This document shows, piece after piece, positions 33,899 through 42,267 of a stretch of DNA of 64,000 nt. Each line of letters opens with the position of its first letter. Positions within the stretch are counted from its first letter, which is position 1. This DNA comes from Pseudopedobacter alpinus (lineage in GTDB: Bacteria > Bacteroidota > Bacteroidia > Sphingobacteriales > Sphingobacteriaceae): positions 372,001-436,000 of the forward strand of contig NZ_JBHULV010000008.1 of the NCBI RefSeq assembly GCF_042684645.1. Direction: 5' to 3'. The translations under genes were made by a program, and so were the position numbers. A model generated the notes under the pieces. The model did no database searches. It was not told the origin of the DNA and saw only the letters and a list, made by a program, of their open reading frames with translations.

Positions 33899-33927
33899 TT
33901 GCCTCGTTTTTTGTTGTTATACTTTTG
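33899..33927 (+). promoter_or_regulatory. Consensus-like promoter for the DUF1080-apbE operon
   Basis: TTG at 33899-33901 and TACTTTTG at 33920-33927 are spaced 18 bases, a good fit to the Bacteroidota -33/-7 pattern. It would give a ~200-base 5' leader before 34134, in which no known riboswitch was recognised. Confidence 0.5.
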
Positions 33928-34133
33928 TTAAAGTAAAAATTATAGTAGTTTTAGCTTTTAGTAACTTAAACAAGCTTGTTAAAATTGATTCTAATTTTCC
34001 TCAGCCTAAATATTTGAAGAAAAGTATTATCATTATATTACGAGATTGTTTTTTACAACAAGAAAACTATTTTTGAAAAAGCGCTTTAATGCTAGTTAAA
34101 CGCTATGATAACCAATTTAATAAATCACAAATA

Positions 34134-35489
34134 ATGAAAAATATTTTTTTACTTGCCTTGAGCTTGTGCTTTGTCTATAATTCAAATGCGCAAAACAAAA
34201 AATGGCAACAATTATTTAATGGAAAAGATTTAAAAGGCTGGAAAACATTGAATGGGAAAGCTCCGTACAAAGTTATTAACGGTGAAATTGTAGGTTTTAC
34301 AAAAGCTGGTGAACCCAATTCTTTTTTGGCTACCGAAAAAGAATATGGAGACTTTATTTTAGAATTAGAACTATTGGTAGATACCACAATGAATTCTGGA
34401 GTACAATTTAGGAGTGAAAGCAAACTAGATTATATGGATGGTAGAGTGCATGGCTATCAAATGGAAGTAGATCCCTCTAAAAGACAATGGAGTGGGGGTA
34501 TTTATGATGAAGCTAGACGTAAATGGTTATATACTTTAGAATTAAACCCTAAAGCTAAATCGGCTTTTAAAAACGGGCAGTGGAATAAATACAGAATAGA
34601 AGCCATTGGTAACAGTTTACGTACTTGGGTTAACGGAATTCCTACTGCCAACGTTGTTGATGACATGACATCTAAAGGTTTTATTGCTTTGCAAGTTCAT
34701 TCTGTAGGAGATAGTAAAAGTAAAGATGGTTTAATAACCAAATGGAAAAATATAAAAATACAAACAGAAAATTTGTCACCTACCAAAAGCGATGATATCT
34801 ACGTTGTTAACTTAATTCCTAACAACCTTTCTTTGCAAGAAAAAGCTAATGGGTTTTCATTGTTATTTGACGGTAGCAGTACTAATCAATGGCGTGGGGC
34901 TTATAAAGCAAATTTTCCTAAAAGTGGTTGGGAGGTTAAAAATGGAGAGTTATCGGTAGTAAAAGCAAATGGAGCCGAATCTACAAACGGTGGAGATATT
35001 GTTACTCAAAAAGAATACGGTGCTTTTGAATTTAAATTCGATTTTAAATTAACGGAAGGTGCAAATAGCGGTGTTAAATATTTTGTTACAGAAAACGAAG
35101 GAAACAAAGGCTCAGCAATTGGTCCGGAGTATCAAATATTAGATGATCAAAAGCATCCTGATGCCAAATTAGGTAAGAATGGTAACCGTACTTTAGGTTC
35201 TTTGTACGATTTAATTACTTCAGAAAAAATACCAGCTTCGCAAAAGAAAATTGGTGAATGGAATCAAGGTATAATAAGGGTTAATCCTAATAATAAGGTT
35301 GAGTATTGGTTAAACGGATACAAAATTTTAGAATATACACGTGGTTCTGAAGAATTCCTAAAACTGGTGTCAGAAAGTAAATATAAAGACTGGGCTAATT
35401 TTGGTATGGCAGATAAGGGTCACATATTATTACAAGACCATGGAGATGAGGTGTCTTTCCGAAGCTTGAAAATCAGAGAATTAAACTAA
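34134..35489 (+). CDS. Exported two-domain DUF1080 protein (3-keto-disaccharide hydrolase family)
   Basis: 451 residues from the ATG at 34134, which gives a proper signal peptide (MKNIFLLALSLCFVYNSNAQ); the frame to 34089 would spoil it. Two concanavalin-like DUF1080 domains follow: the first with WQQLFNGKDLKGWKTLNGK and MNSGVQFRSE, the second with GFSLLFDGSSTNQWRGAYKA, GWEVKNGEL and ANSGVKYFV. The family is now linked to cleavage of 3-keto-glycosides, made by Gfo/Idh/MocA-type oxidoreductases. Two such oxidoreductases follow on the same strand, supporting a sugar oxidation-elimination route in the periplasm. Substrate unknown. Confidence 0.8.
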   Translation: MKNIFLLALSLCFVYNSNAQNKKWQQLFNGKDLKGWKTLNGKAPYKVINGEIVGFTKAGEPNSFLATEKEYGDFILELELLVDTTMNSGVQFRSESKLDYMDGRVHGYQMEVDPSKRQWSGGIYDEARRKWLYTLELNPKAKSAFKNGQWNKYRIEAIGNSLRTWVNGIPTANVVDDMTSKGFIALQVHSVGDSKSKDGLITKWKNIKIQTENLSPTKSDDIYVVNLIPNNLSLQEKANGFSLLFDGSSTNQWRGAYKANFPKSGWEVKNGELSVVKANGAESTNGGDIVTQKEYGAFEFKFDFKLTEGANSGVKYFVTENEGNKGSAIGPEYQILDDQKHPDAKLGKNGNRTLGSLYDLITSEKIPASQKKIGEWNQGIIRVNPNNKVEYWLNGYKILEYTRGSEEFLKLVSESKYKDWANFGMADKGHILLQDHGDEVSFRSLKIRELN

Positions 35490-35500
35490 ACCTAAGAAAA

Positions 35501-36856
35501 ATGGAAAATTCTAGAAGAAAATTCATAAAACAATCTGCAATTGCAGCAACCGGTACTTATTTAGGCACCATGGGCTGGAGTGCAAAAAGTTACGCTAACA
35601 TTATTGGCGCAAATGATAGAGTTAGAGTAGGAGTGGTAGGATATTCAGATCGTTTTAAATCGGCCCTTTTGCCAAGTTTTTTAAAGAGTAATAAAGAACT
35701 GAATTTTGATATTGTGGCTGTTTCAGATTTGTGGAATTACCGAAGAGATTTAGGTGTAGCACATCTTAAAGAAACATTTAATCATGATATAAAAGCCTGT
35801 AGAAACAACGACGAGTTATATGCTACTAAAGATTTGGATGCTGTAATTATTAGTACAGCTGATTTTCAACATGCTTTACATGCCATAGAAGCAGTAAATT
35901 CCAAATGCGATGTGTATTGCGAAAAACCATTTGCAGAAACTATGGCCGATAATAGGGCAGCATTAAAAGCGGTAAAAGCCTCTAATCAAATTATGCAAAT
36001 AGGATCGCAAAGAAGAAGTGGTAAAAATTATATTGCCGCAAACGATTTTATAAAGCAAGGAAAGTTTGGTGATATTACCATGGTAGAACTAAGTTGGAAT
36101 GTTAACCAACCTGGGAGATGGAGAAGACCAGATTTGGTAGATAAAATTAGAGAACAAGATACCGATTGGAAACGTTTTTTAATGAACCGACCTTTTGAAG
36201 CTTGGGATCCTCGTAAATATTTAGAATATCGCTTATTCTGGCCATATTCATCTGGTATGCCGGGGCAATGGATGTCGCACCAAATAGATACAGTGCATTG
36301 GTTTACTGGATTGCAACACCCAAGAAGTGTAGTTGCAAACGGTGGCATATATAAGTGGAAAGATGGACGCAGAAATTGGGACACAACAACAGCCGTTTTT
36401 GATTACGGACCTACAAATGATAAAGAAAAAGGTTTTCAGGTGGTGTTTACATCACGTATGCACAATGGAGACGAAAGACCAGCAGAAATTTATTATGCTA
36501 ACGGCGGCGAGTTAAATTTAATTACTAATACAGTTTCGCCAGTAGGAGGTTTAAAAGAAGGTCCAGCTAGCGCAATGGGAATGCAGCCTAATTTATTGCC
36601 TCAGCTTAAATTATCAGAGTTGGTAAAAGTAGATGCCGCAGCAAATGCAGGTGCAGATGATTTGGTGAGCAACCACATGAGAAACTGGATGGAATGTATT
36701 AGAAGCAGAAAACAAACTAATGCACCAGTGGAAGCAGGTTACTATCATTCTATCGCAAATATTATGACAAATGCTGCCGTACGTACAGGATATAAAGCAA
36801 CATTTGACGAGAAAACTCAAGAAGTTATGGTTAATGGTAAAGCATTTACCTACTAA
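35501..36856 (+). CDS. Exported Gfo/Idh/MocA-family oxidoreductase
   Basis: 451 residues with a twin-arginine signal (NSRRKFIKQSAIAATGTYLG), so it is folded with cofactor before export. The Rossmann start RVRVGVVGYSDRF departs from the usual GxGxxG, and DVYCEKPFAET carries the conserved EKP. It probably oxidises a sugar or sugar derivative with tightly bound NAD(P). It lies 11 bases after the DUF1080 gene and is followed by apbE and a second oxidoreductase. Confidence 0.85.
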   Translation: MENSRRKFIKQSAIAATGTYLGTMGWSAKSYANIIGANDRVRVGVVGYSDRFKSALLPSFLKSNKELNFDIVAVSDLWNYRRDLGVAHLKETFNHDIKACRNNDELYATKDLDAVIISTADFQHALHAIEAVNSKCDVYCEKPFAETMADNRAALKAVKASNQIMQIGSQRRSGKNYIAANDFIKQGKFGDITMVELSWNVNQPGRWRRPDLVDKIREQDTDWKRFLMNRPFEAWDPRKYLEYRLFWPYSSGMPGQWMSHQIDTVHWFTGLQHPRSVVANGGIYKWKDGRRNWDTTTAVFDYGPTNDKEKGFQVVFTSRMHNGDERPAEIYYANGGELNLITNTVSPVGGLKEGPASAMGMQPNLLPQLKLSELVKVDAAANAGADDLVSNHMRNWMECIRSRKQTNAPVEAGYYHSIANIMTNAAVRTGYKATFDEKTQEVMVNGKAFTY

Positions 36857-36865
36857 ATTGTTAAA

Positions 36866-37879
36866 GTGGTAAATACCAAGTTTTTTAATTGCTGTATATT
36901 CCTCGTTATATTAAGCATTTCTTCATCTTTTACAATAGTAGATGAAGAAATGATTTTTGAATTTAGTGGTAAAGCTCAAGGCACTACTTATCATTTAGTT
37001 TATCGCTCTTCTAAACAATTGGTGAAAAAAGATGAGATTGAGAAAATACTCAATCAAATAGATAGTTCGTTGTCTATTTATAAAACTTACAGTTTAATTA
37101 ATGCTTTCAATAAATCAGAAAAGGGAATTAGGATAGATAACCACTTTAAAAAAGTGGTTGAAAAATCCATAGTAATATCAAACGCTACCAACGGTGCCTT
37201 TGATATTACTGTTTATCCATTAGTAAATGCTTGGGGTTTTGGTTTAGAAAAATCAAACAATATACCATCAAACTATAAGATAAATGAAATATTAAATTGC
37301 GTTGGATATCAAAAAATAAGTTTAAACCATAGTATTTTAGAAAAGACAAAGCCTTGTGTTAAAATTGATGTAAACGGTATTGCGCAAGGATATACTGTTG
37401 ATGTAATTGCCGAATTTTTAGAGAAAAATAAGATCAAAAATTATTTAGTAGAGTTAGGTGGTGAGTTGCGTGTTAAAGGAACGAAATCAAAAAATCAGAA
37501 ATTTAAAATTGGTATAGAAGCCATAAAAGACCAAGATTTTTTACCAATTAAAAAATATATAGAAATAGAAAGCGGTGCCATAACTACATCTGGAAACTAT
37601 CGTAAATTTTACGAAAGTAATGGAGAGAAAGTATCACATTTAATCAATCCGCAAACCGGTTATAGTATAAAATCAGATTTAATTAGTGTTACCGTATTTG
37701 CAAAAGATGCAATTACTGCTGATGGTTTTGATAATGCATTGATGCTAATGGGTATGGAAAAAGCTTTAGATTTTGTAGAAAAAGAAAAGCAGATAGCAGC
37801 CTATTTTATTTATAATAAGGATGGTTTGGTTAAAGATACCTGTTCTTCAGGTTTTCCAATAATTAAAAGTATTAATTAA
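36866..37879 (+). CDS. apbE: FAD:protein FMN transferase
   Basis: 337 residues, starting at GTG 36866 with a signal-like N-terminus. Family motifs: GAFDITVYPLVNAWGFG, KIDVNGIAQGYTVDVIAEFL, ELGGELRVKG and, near the end, DAITADGFDNALMLMG, which carries metal- and FAD-binding residues. ApbE attaches FMN to Thr/Ser in a DxxTGAT-type motif of secreted proteins. It is located between two exported oxidoreductases; the second (37881) contains DGVTGAT, making it a candidate substrate. The intergenic gap to it is a single base. Confidence 0.92.
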   Translation: MVNTKFFNCCIFLVILSISSSFTIVDEEMIFEFSGKAQGTTYHLVYRSSKQLVKKDEIEKILNQIDSSLSIYKTYSLINAFNKSEKGIRIDNHFKKVVEKSIVISNATNGAFDITVYPLVNAWGFGLEKSNNIPSNYKINEILNCVGYQKISLNHSILEKTKPCVKIDVNGIAQGYTVDVIAEFLEKNKIKNYLVELGGELRVKGTKSKNQKFKIGIEAIKDQDFLPIKKYIEIESGAITTSGNYRKFYESNGEKVSHLINPQTGYSIKSDLISVTVFAKDAITADGFDNALMLMGMEKALDFVEKEKQIAAYFIYNKDGLVKDTCSSGFPIIKSIN

Positions 37880-37880
37880 A

Positions 37881-39083
37881 ATGATGTACAGAAGGAGTTT
37901 TATAAAAAAATCAAGTTTATTAGCTGGCGGAGTTTTGTTACAGAATACGTTGGCTAGTGCTATTCAGCTTTCATCAAATCCAATAAAAATTGCGGTTATA
38001 GGTTGCGGAGACAGGGGTACAGGTTTAATTAAAGTAATGCAAACCCTACCAGATTTTTTTAAAATAAATGCCATTTGTGATGTTTTAGATTTTAGATTAA
38101 ATAATGCTAAAAAATTACTATTAGATGGTTCATATATTGCTTACGAAGACTATAAAAAGTTAATGAATAGCAAAGATGTTGATGCGGTAATTATCTCTGT
38201 TACATTGAGTAATCATTTTGAAATAGCTAAAGCTGCATTATTGGCGGGCAAGCATATCTATTTAGAAAAAACGATGACTTACGATATTCCGCAAGCTTTA
38301 GAATTGGTAAAACTTAAAGAAAATTATCCTAAACAAATTTTACAGGTAGGGCATCAATACAGGTACACTCCACTTTATTTTAAAGTTAAAGAGATGATTC
38401 AGAAAGGTTATTTGGGTAAGATAACTCATGTAGATTGCCGTTGGGATAGGAATAGTACTTGGCGAAGGGCACTGCCGTCTTCATATTTGGAACGAGCTGT
38501 AAATTGGCGAATGTATAAAGAATACTCGGGAGGTTTAGCTGCAGAATTATTATCACATCAAATGGATTTTATTAATTGGGTTTTTGATACCCGCCCCAAA
38601 GAAATTATTGCAACTGGTGGAGTAGATTTTTACAAAGATGGGAGGGAAACTTTTGATAATGTGCAAGTACTTTTTAGGTATGAGAAAGAAAACATGATTG
38701 GTACTTTTGGCTCTACCTTGGCCAATGCCCATGATGGCTATTTGTTTAAAATTAAAGGAACAAAAGGCATGGTTTCTTTATTAATAAACGACGGAGTTTA
38801 CTATCCTGAAAAGGAAACTGTTAAAGAATTGCTAACAGTTGATGGTGTAACCGGAGCTACTAAAATTGAATGGAATACTGATGGAGGAATACCAATAGAT
38901 GCTGATAAATCTAAAGATGGCTCCTGGCATTCACTTAAAGATTTCCATAATTGTATTGTAGGGCGTAAAGAGCCAACATCTAACGTAAAAACTGGAGCTA
39001 CTACCGCCTTTTGTGTACATTTAGCAAACGAAGCTATGTATAATAACACCATCCAGTATTGGAAACCAGAATTTGATGTTTAG
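37881..39083 (+). CDS. Exported Gfo/Idh/MocA-family oxidoreductase with ApbE-like acceptor motif
   Basis: 400 residues with a twin-arginine signal (MMYRRSFIKKSSLLAGGVLL). Rossmann motif VIGCGDRGTG (about 40-49); the usual EKP is EKT in HIYLEKTMTYD. Residues 321-327 (38841-38861) are DGVTGAT, fitting the flavinylation consensus D-x-x-(S/T)-G-A-(S/T), with Thr327 as acceptor. The gene begins one base after apbE. I infer that it could carry covalent FMN, which is not known for this family. The motif may instead be a chance loop in the C-terminal domain. Confidence 0.85.
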   Translation: MMYRRSFIKKSSLLAGGVLLQNTLASAIQLSSNPIKIAVIGCGDRGTGLIKVMQTLPDFFKINAICDVLDFRLNNAKKLLLDGSYIAYEDYKKLMNSKDVDAVIISVTLSNHFEIAKAALLAGKHIYLEKTMTYDIPQALELVKLKENYPKQILQVGHQYRYTPLYFKVKEMIQKGYLGKITHVDCRWDRNSTWRRALPSSYLERAVNWRMYKEYSGGLAAELLSHQMDFINWVFDTRPKEIIATGGVDFYKDGRETFDNVQVLFRYEKENMIGTFGSTLANAHDGYLFKIKGTKGMVSLLINDGVYYPEKETVKELLTVDGVTGATKIEWNTDGGIPIDADKSKDGSWHSLKDFHNCIVGRKEPTSNVKTGATTAFCVHLANEAMYNNTIQYWKPEFDV

Positions 39084-39120
39084 GTTGAATTGGGCTGAGG
39101 TTTATTGGCTAAATTTTATT

Positions 39121-39158
39121 TAAAAAAAATAGCATCATGGAAAGCCACAATGCTATTT
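39121..39158 (-). terminator. Terminator after gcvP
   Basis: AAATAGCAT (39127-39135) pairs with ATGCTATTT (39150-39158), extended inside by TGG/CCA. On the minus strand it is followed by a run of T. Confidence 0.7.
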
Positions 39159-39182
39159 AATAGTTATCAAAATTAAATCTAC

Positions 39183-42068
39183 TTATACCAATACGTCAAA
39201 TTCATATTCTTCAATTGGTGGGCAAGTACAAATTAAAGTTCTATCTCCAAAAGTATCATTTACTCTACCTACAGAAGGCCAAAATTTATTTAGTGCAACG
39301 TATGGCAATGGGAAAGCAGCTTTTTGACGGGTATATGGTTTGTCCCACTCATTACCAGTAATTATAGCGGCAGTATGCGGAGCGTTTTTAAGTGGATTAT
39401 TTACTTTATCTAATAAGCCAGCTTCCACATCACTTATTTCATTCCTGATGCCTATCAAAGCGTCACAAAAGCGGTCTAATTCATGTTTAGGTTCCGATTC
39501 TGTTGGCTCAACCATTAATGTGCCTGCAACAGGGAAAGAAACAGTAGGAGCATGAAAACCGTAATCCATTAAACGTTTAGCTATATCAGTTACCTCAATT
39601 CCAAAGTTTTTAAAACTACGGCAATCTAAAATCATTTCGTGAGCGCAACGTCCGTTAGCACCAGCATATAAAACAGGGTAGTGTGACTCTAGCCTTGCTT
39701 TGATATAATTTGCGTTTAAAATAGCAACTTTGGTAGCGTTGGTTAAACCTTCTGCCCCCATCATGGCTATGTAAGCGTGGGATATTAATAAAATAGATGC
39801 CGAACCCCAAGGCGCAGCAGAAACAGCAGAAATAGATTTTTCGTTACCCATATCCACTACTGAATGCCCTGGTAAAAACGGAACTAAATGTGCAGCAACA
39901 CCAATAGGGCCCATTCCTGGGCCACCACCTCCGTGAGGAATGCAGAATGTTTTGTGCAAATTTAAATGGCAAACATCAGCACCAATATTAGCTGGAGATG
40001 TTAAACCTACCTGAGCATTCATATTAGCTCCATCCATATAAACTTGGCCACCATGTTGGTGTATGATATCACAAATCTCAATAATAGATTCTTCAAAAAC
40101 ACCATGTGTAGATGGGTAAGTTACCATTAAACAGCTCAAATTAGCTGAATGTTCTTCGGCTTTAGCTTTTAAATCCGCTACATCAATGTTTCCTTTTTCA
40201 TCACATTTGGTAACTACTATTTTCATCCCAGCCATAGCAGCAGAAGCTGGGTTTGTACCATGTGCTGATGAAGGAATTAAAGCAATATTTCTATTGAAAT
40301 CGCCTCTATCCTGATGGTAAGCTCTGATTACCATTAAACCTGCATATTCGCCTTGTGCGCCAGCATTTGGCTGTAAGCTCATAGCAGCAAAACCTGTAAT
40401 TTCACTTAGCCAAGCATTTAACTCGGCCATAATTTGCATATAACCGCCAGTTTGATCTACCGGTGCAAATGGATGCAATCCGCCAAACTGTGGCCACGTA
40501 ACAGGTATCATTTCTGTAGTTGCATTTAATTTCATGGTACATGATCCTAACGCAATCATAGAATGGCAAAGTGATAAATCTTTTGCTTCTAAAGATTTAA
40601 TGTAACGCAACATTTCATGCTCCGAATGGTGTTTATTAAATACGGAGTGCGTTAAAAATGCAGATTGTCTTTGCAATTCATCTGGAATTACAGATTCAAC
40701 ATTGGCAGTAATGCTTTCTAAATCAACATCATTTATGTTTTTAGCTTTAACTCTTGCAAAAACTTTTATCAATACTTCAATATCGTGTAAACGAGTAGTT
40801 TCGTCTAAAGCGATGGTAATAAACTCCCCATCGTAATTTAAATTAACTTCATTATTTAATGCTTCGGAGTGTATTGGATTAACTAAAACCCCAACGTTAA
40901 ATTTTACGGTATCAAAATAAGATTGGTTCAATTGCTCATAACCCAAATCGGCTAAGGCCTTAGTTAAAACAATTGCCAAACCATGTATTCTGCTTGCAAT
41001 TGCTTTAATACCTATTGGTCCGTGGTAAGTTGCATACATCCCTGCCATAATTGCCAATAAAGCTTGTGCGGTACAAATGTTTGAAGTGGCTTTATCTCTA
41101 CGGATGTGCTGCTCTCTGGTTTGTAAAGCCATACGCAAAGCATAATTTTCATGCGCATCAATGGTAACTCCAATTATTCGACCAGGCATGCTGCGTTTAT
41201 ATTCCTCTTTTGTAGCAAAGAATGCAGCGTGTGGGCCACCAAAACCCATAGGAATACCAAAGCGTTGTGTAGTACCCACTACAATATCAGCACCCCATTC
41301 TCCCGGAGGAGTTAGCAATGCCAAACTCATTAAATCAGCAGCAACTGTCAATTTAATATCTTTTTGGTGAGCAGCATCAGCGAAAGCTTTATAATTATAA
41401 ACCTCGCCATGTGCAGCTGGGTATTGTACCAAAGCACCAAACATATCATCAGTTAATTCAATGTTTTGGTGGTTGCCAATAACTAAATTAATACCGTAAG
41501 GTTGTGCCCTTGTTCTTAAAATATCAATAGTTTGAGGAAAAACCTCTTCAGAAATAAAATAAGTTTTAGCTTCTGTTTTTTTACGCAAACTATATTGCAT
41601 AAACATGGCTTCAGCAGCAGCGGTTCCTTCATCTAATAAAGAAGCATTTGCAATTTGCATTCCTGTTAAATCCAAAACCATTGTTTGAAAATTTAACAAA
41701 GCTTGTAAACGTCCTTGTGCAATTTCTGCTTGGTATGGTGTATATTGAGTGTACCAGCCTGGGTTTTCTAATATATTTCTTTGTATTACGCCAGGTACAA
41801 TAACATCATAATAACCTTGCCCTATGTAAGATTTAAATACTTTGTTTTTAGAAGCAGTAACACGTAATTTATTCAGGTATTCAAACTCGCTTTTAACAGC
41901 TGGTAAATTCATAGGTTGTTTTAACCTAATATTTTTTGGTACAGTTTGATCAATTAGCTCATCAATATTAGCTACACCAATTGTTTTAAGCATGGCTTGG
42001 GTGTCCTGCTCATTAGGCGCAATATGTCTGTTTTCAAATTGTTCCTTATAATTTACATTTAATTTCAT
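39183..42068 (-). CDS. gcvP: Glycine dehydrogenase (decarboxylating), P protein
   Basis: 961 residues, the full single-chain (fused alpha/beta) form. It decarboxylates glycine and passes the aminomethyl group to the H protein. The pyridoxal-phosphate lysine lies in NLHKTFCIPHGGGGPG (~704). N-terminal FENRHIAPNEQD is typical. The other cleavage-system genes (gcvT, gcvH) are not adjacent. A TATTTTTG box at 42133-42140 is a likely promoter. Confidence 0.97.
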   Translation of the reverse strand: MKLNVNYKEQFENRHIAPNEQDTQAMLKTIGVANIDELIDQTVPKNIRLKQPMNLPAVKSEFEYLNKLRVTASKNKVFKSYIGQGYYDVIVPGVIQRNILENPGWYTQYTPYQAEIAQGRLQALLNFQTMVLDLTGMQIANASLLDEGTAAAEAMFMQYSLRKKTEAKTYFISEEVFPQTIDILRTRAQPYGINLVIGNHQNIELTDDMFGALVQYPAAHGEVYNYKAFADAAHQKDIKLTVAADLMSLALLTPPGEWGADIVVGTTQRFGIPMGFGGPHAAFFATKEEYKRSMPGRIIGVTIDAHENYALRMALQTREQHIRRDKATSNICTAQALLAIMAGMYATYHGPIGIKAIASRIHGLAIVLTKALADLGYEQLNQSYFDTVKFNVGVLVNPIHSEALNNEVNLNYDGEFITIALDETTRLHDIEVLIKVFARVKAKNINDVDLESITANVESVIPDELQRQSAFLTHSVFNKHHSEHEMLRYIKSLEAKDLSLCHSMIALGSCTMKLNATTEMIPVTWPQFGGLHPFAPVDQTGGYMQIMAELNAWLSEITGFAAMSLQPNAGAQGEYAGLMVIRAYHQDRGDFNRNIALIPSSAHGTNPASAAMAGMKIVVTKCDEKGNIDVADLKAKAEEHSANLSCLMVTYPSTHGVFEESIIEICDIIHQHGGQVYMDGANMNAQVGLTSPANIGADVCHLNLHKTFCIPHGGGGPGMGPIGVAAHLVPFLPGHSVVDMGNEKSISAVSAAPWGSASILLISHAYIAMMGAEGLTNATKVAILNANYIKARLESHYPVLYAGANGRCAHEMILDCRSFKNFGIEVTDIAKRLMDYGFHAPTVSFPVAGTLMVEPTESEPKHELDRFCDALIGIRNEISDVEAGLLDKVNNPLKNAPHTAAIITGNEWDKPYTRQKAAFPLPYVALNKFWPSVGRVNDTFGDRTLICTCPPIEEYEFDVLV

Positions 42069-42132
42069 TTTGGGCTATATTGAAAGATTTTGAAACTGTT
42101 AAGTAGTAAGTTTTACTTCCTAAAATTTGGTG

Positions 42133-42140
42133 CAAAAATA
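42133..42140 (-). promoter_or_regulatory. Candidate -7 box of gcvP
   Basis: Minus-strand TATTTTTG matches TAnnTTTG and would give a leader of about 60 bases. No glycine-riboswitch-like structure was recognised between it and gcvP. Confidence 0.4.
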
Positions 42141-42267
42141 GGTAAATTATGCCTCATTATTGTGTTAATTACAAAGCAATTATTTGTAATTTTTTGAGGA
42201 CAATTTCCCGCTTTTAAACTTAGTTAAATAGAAGTTCTAACTTTTTATTTTTTAACAATTAATGATC

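Noticed and set aside
42069..42267. Glycine riboswitch upstream of gcvP
   Set aside because: The interval is AT-rich without the paired aptamer pattern, and a promoter box leaves only about 60 bases of leader.
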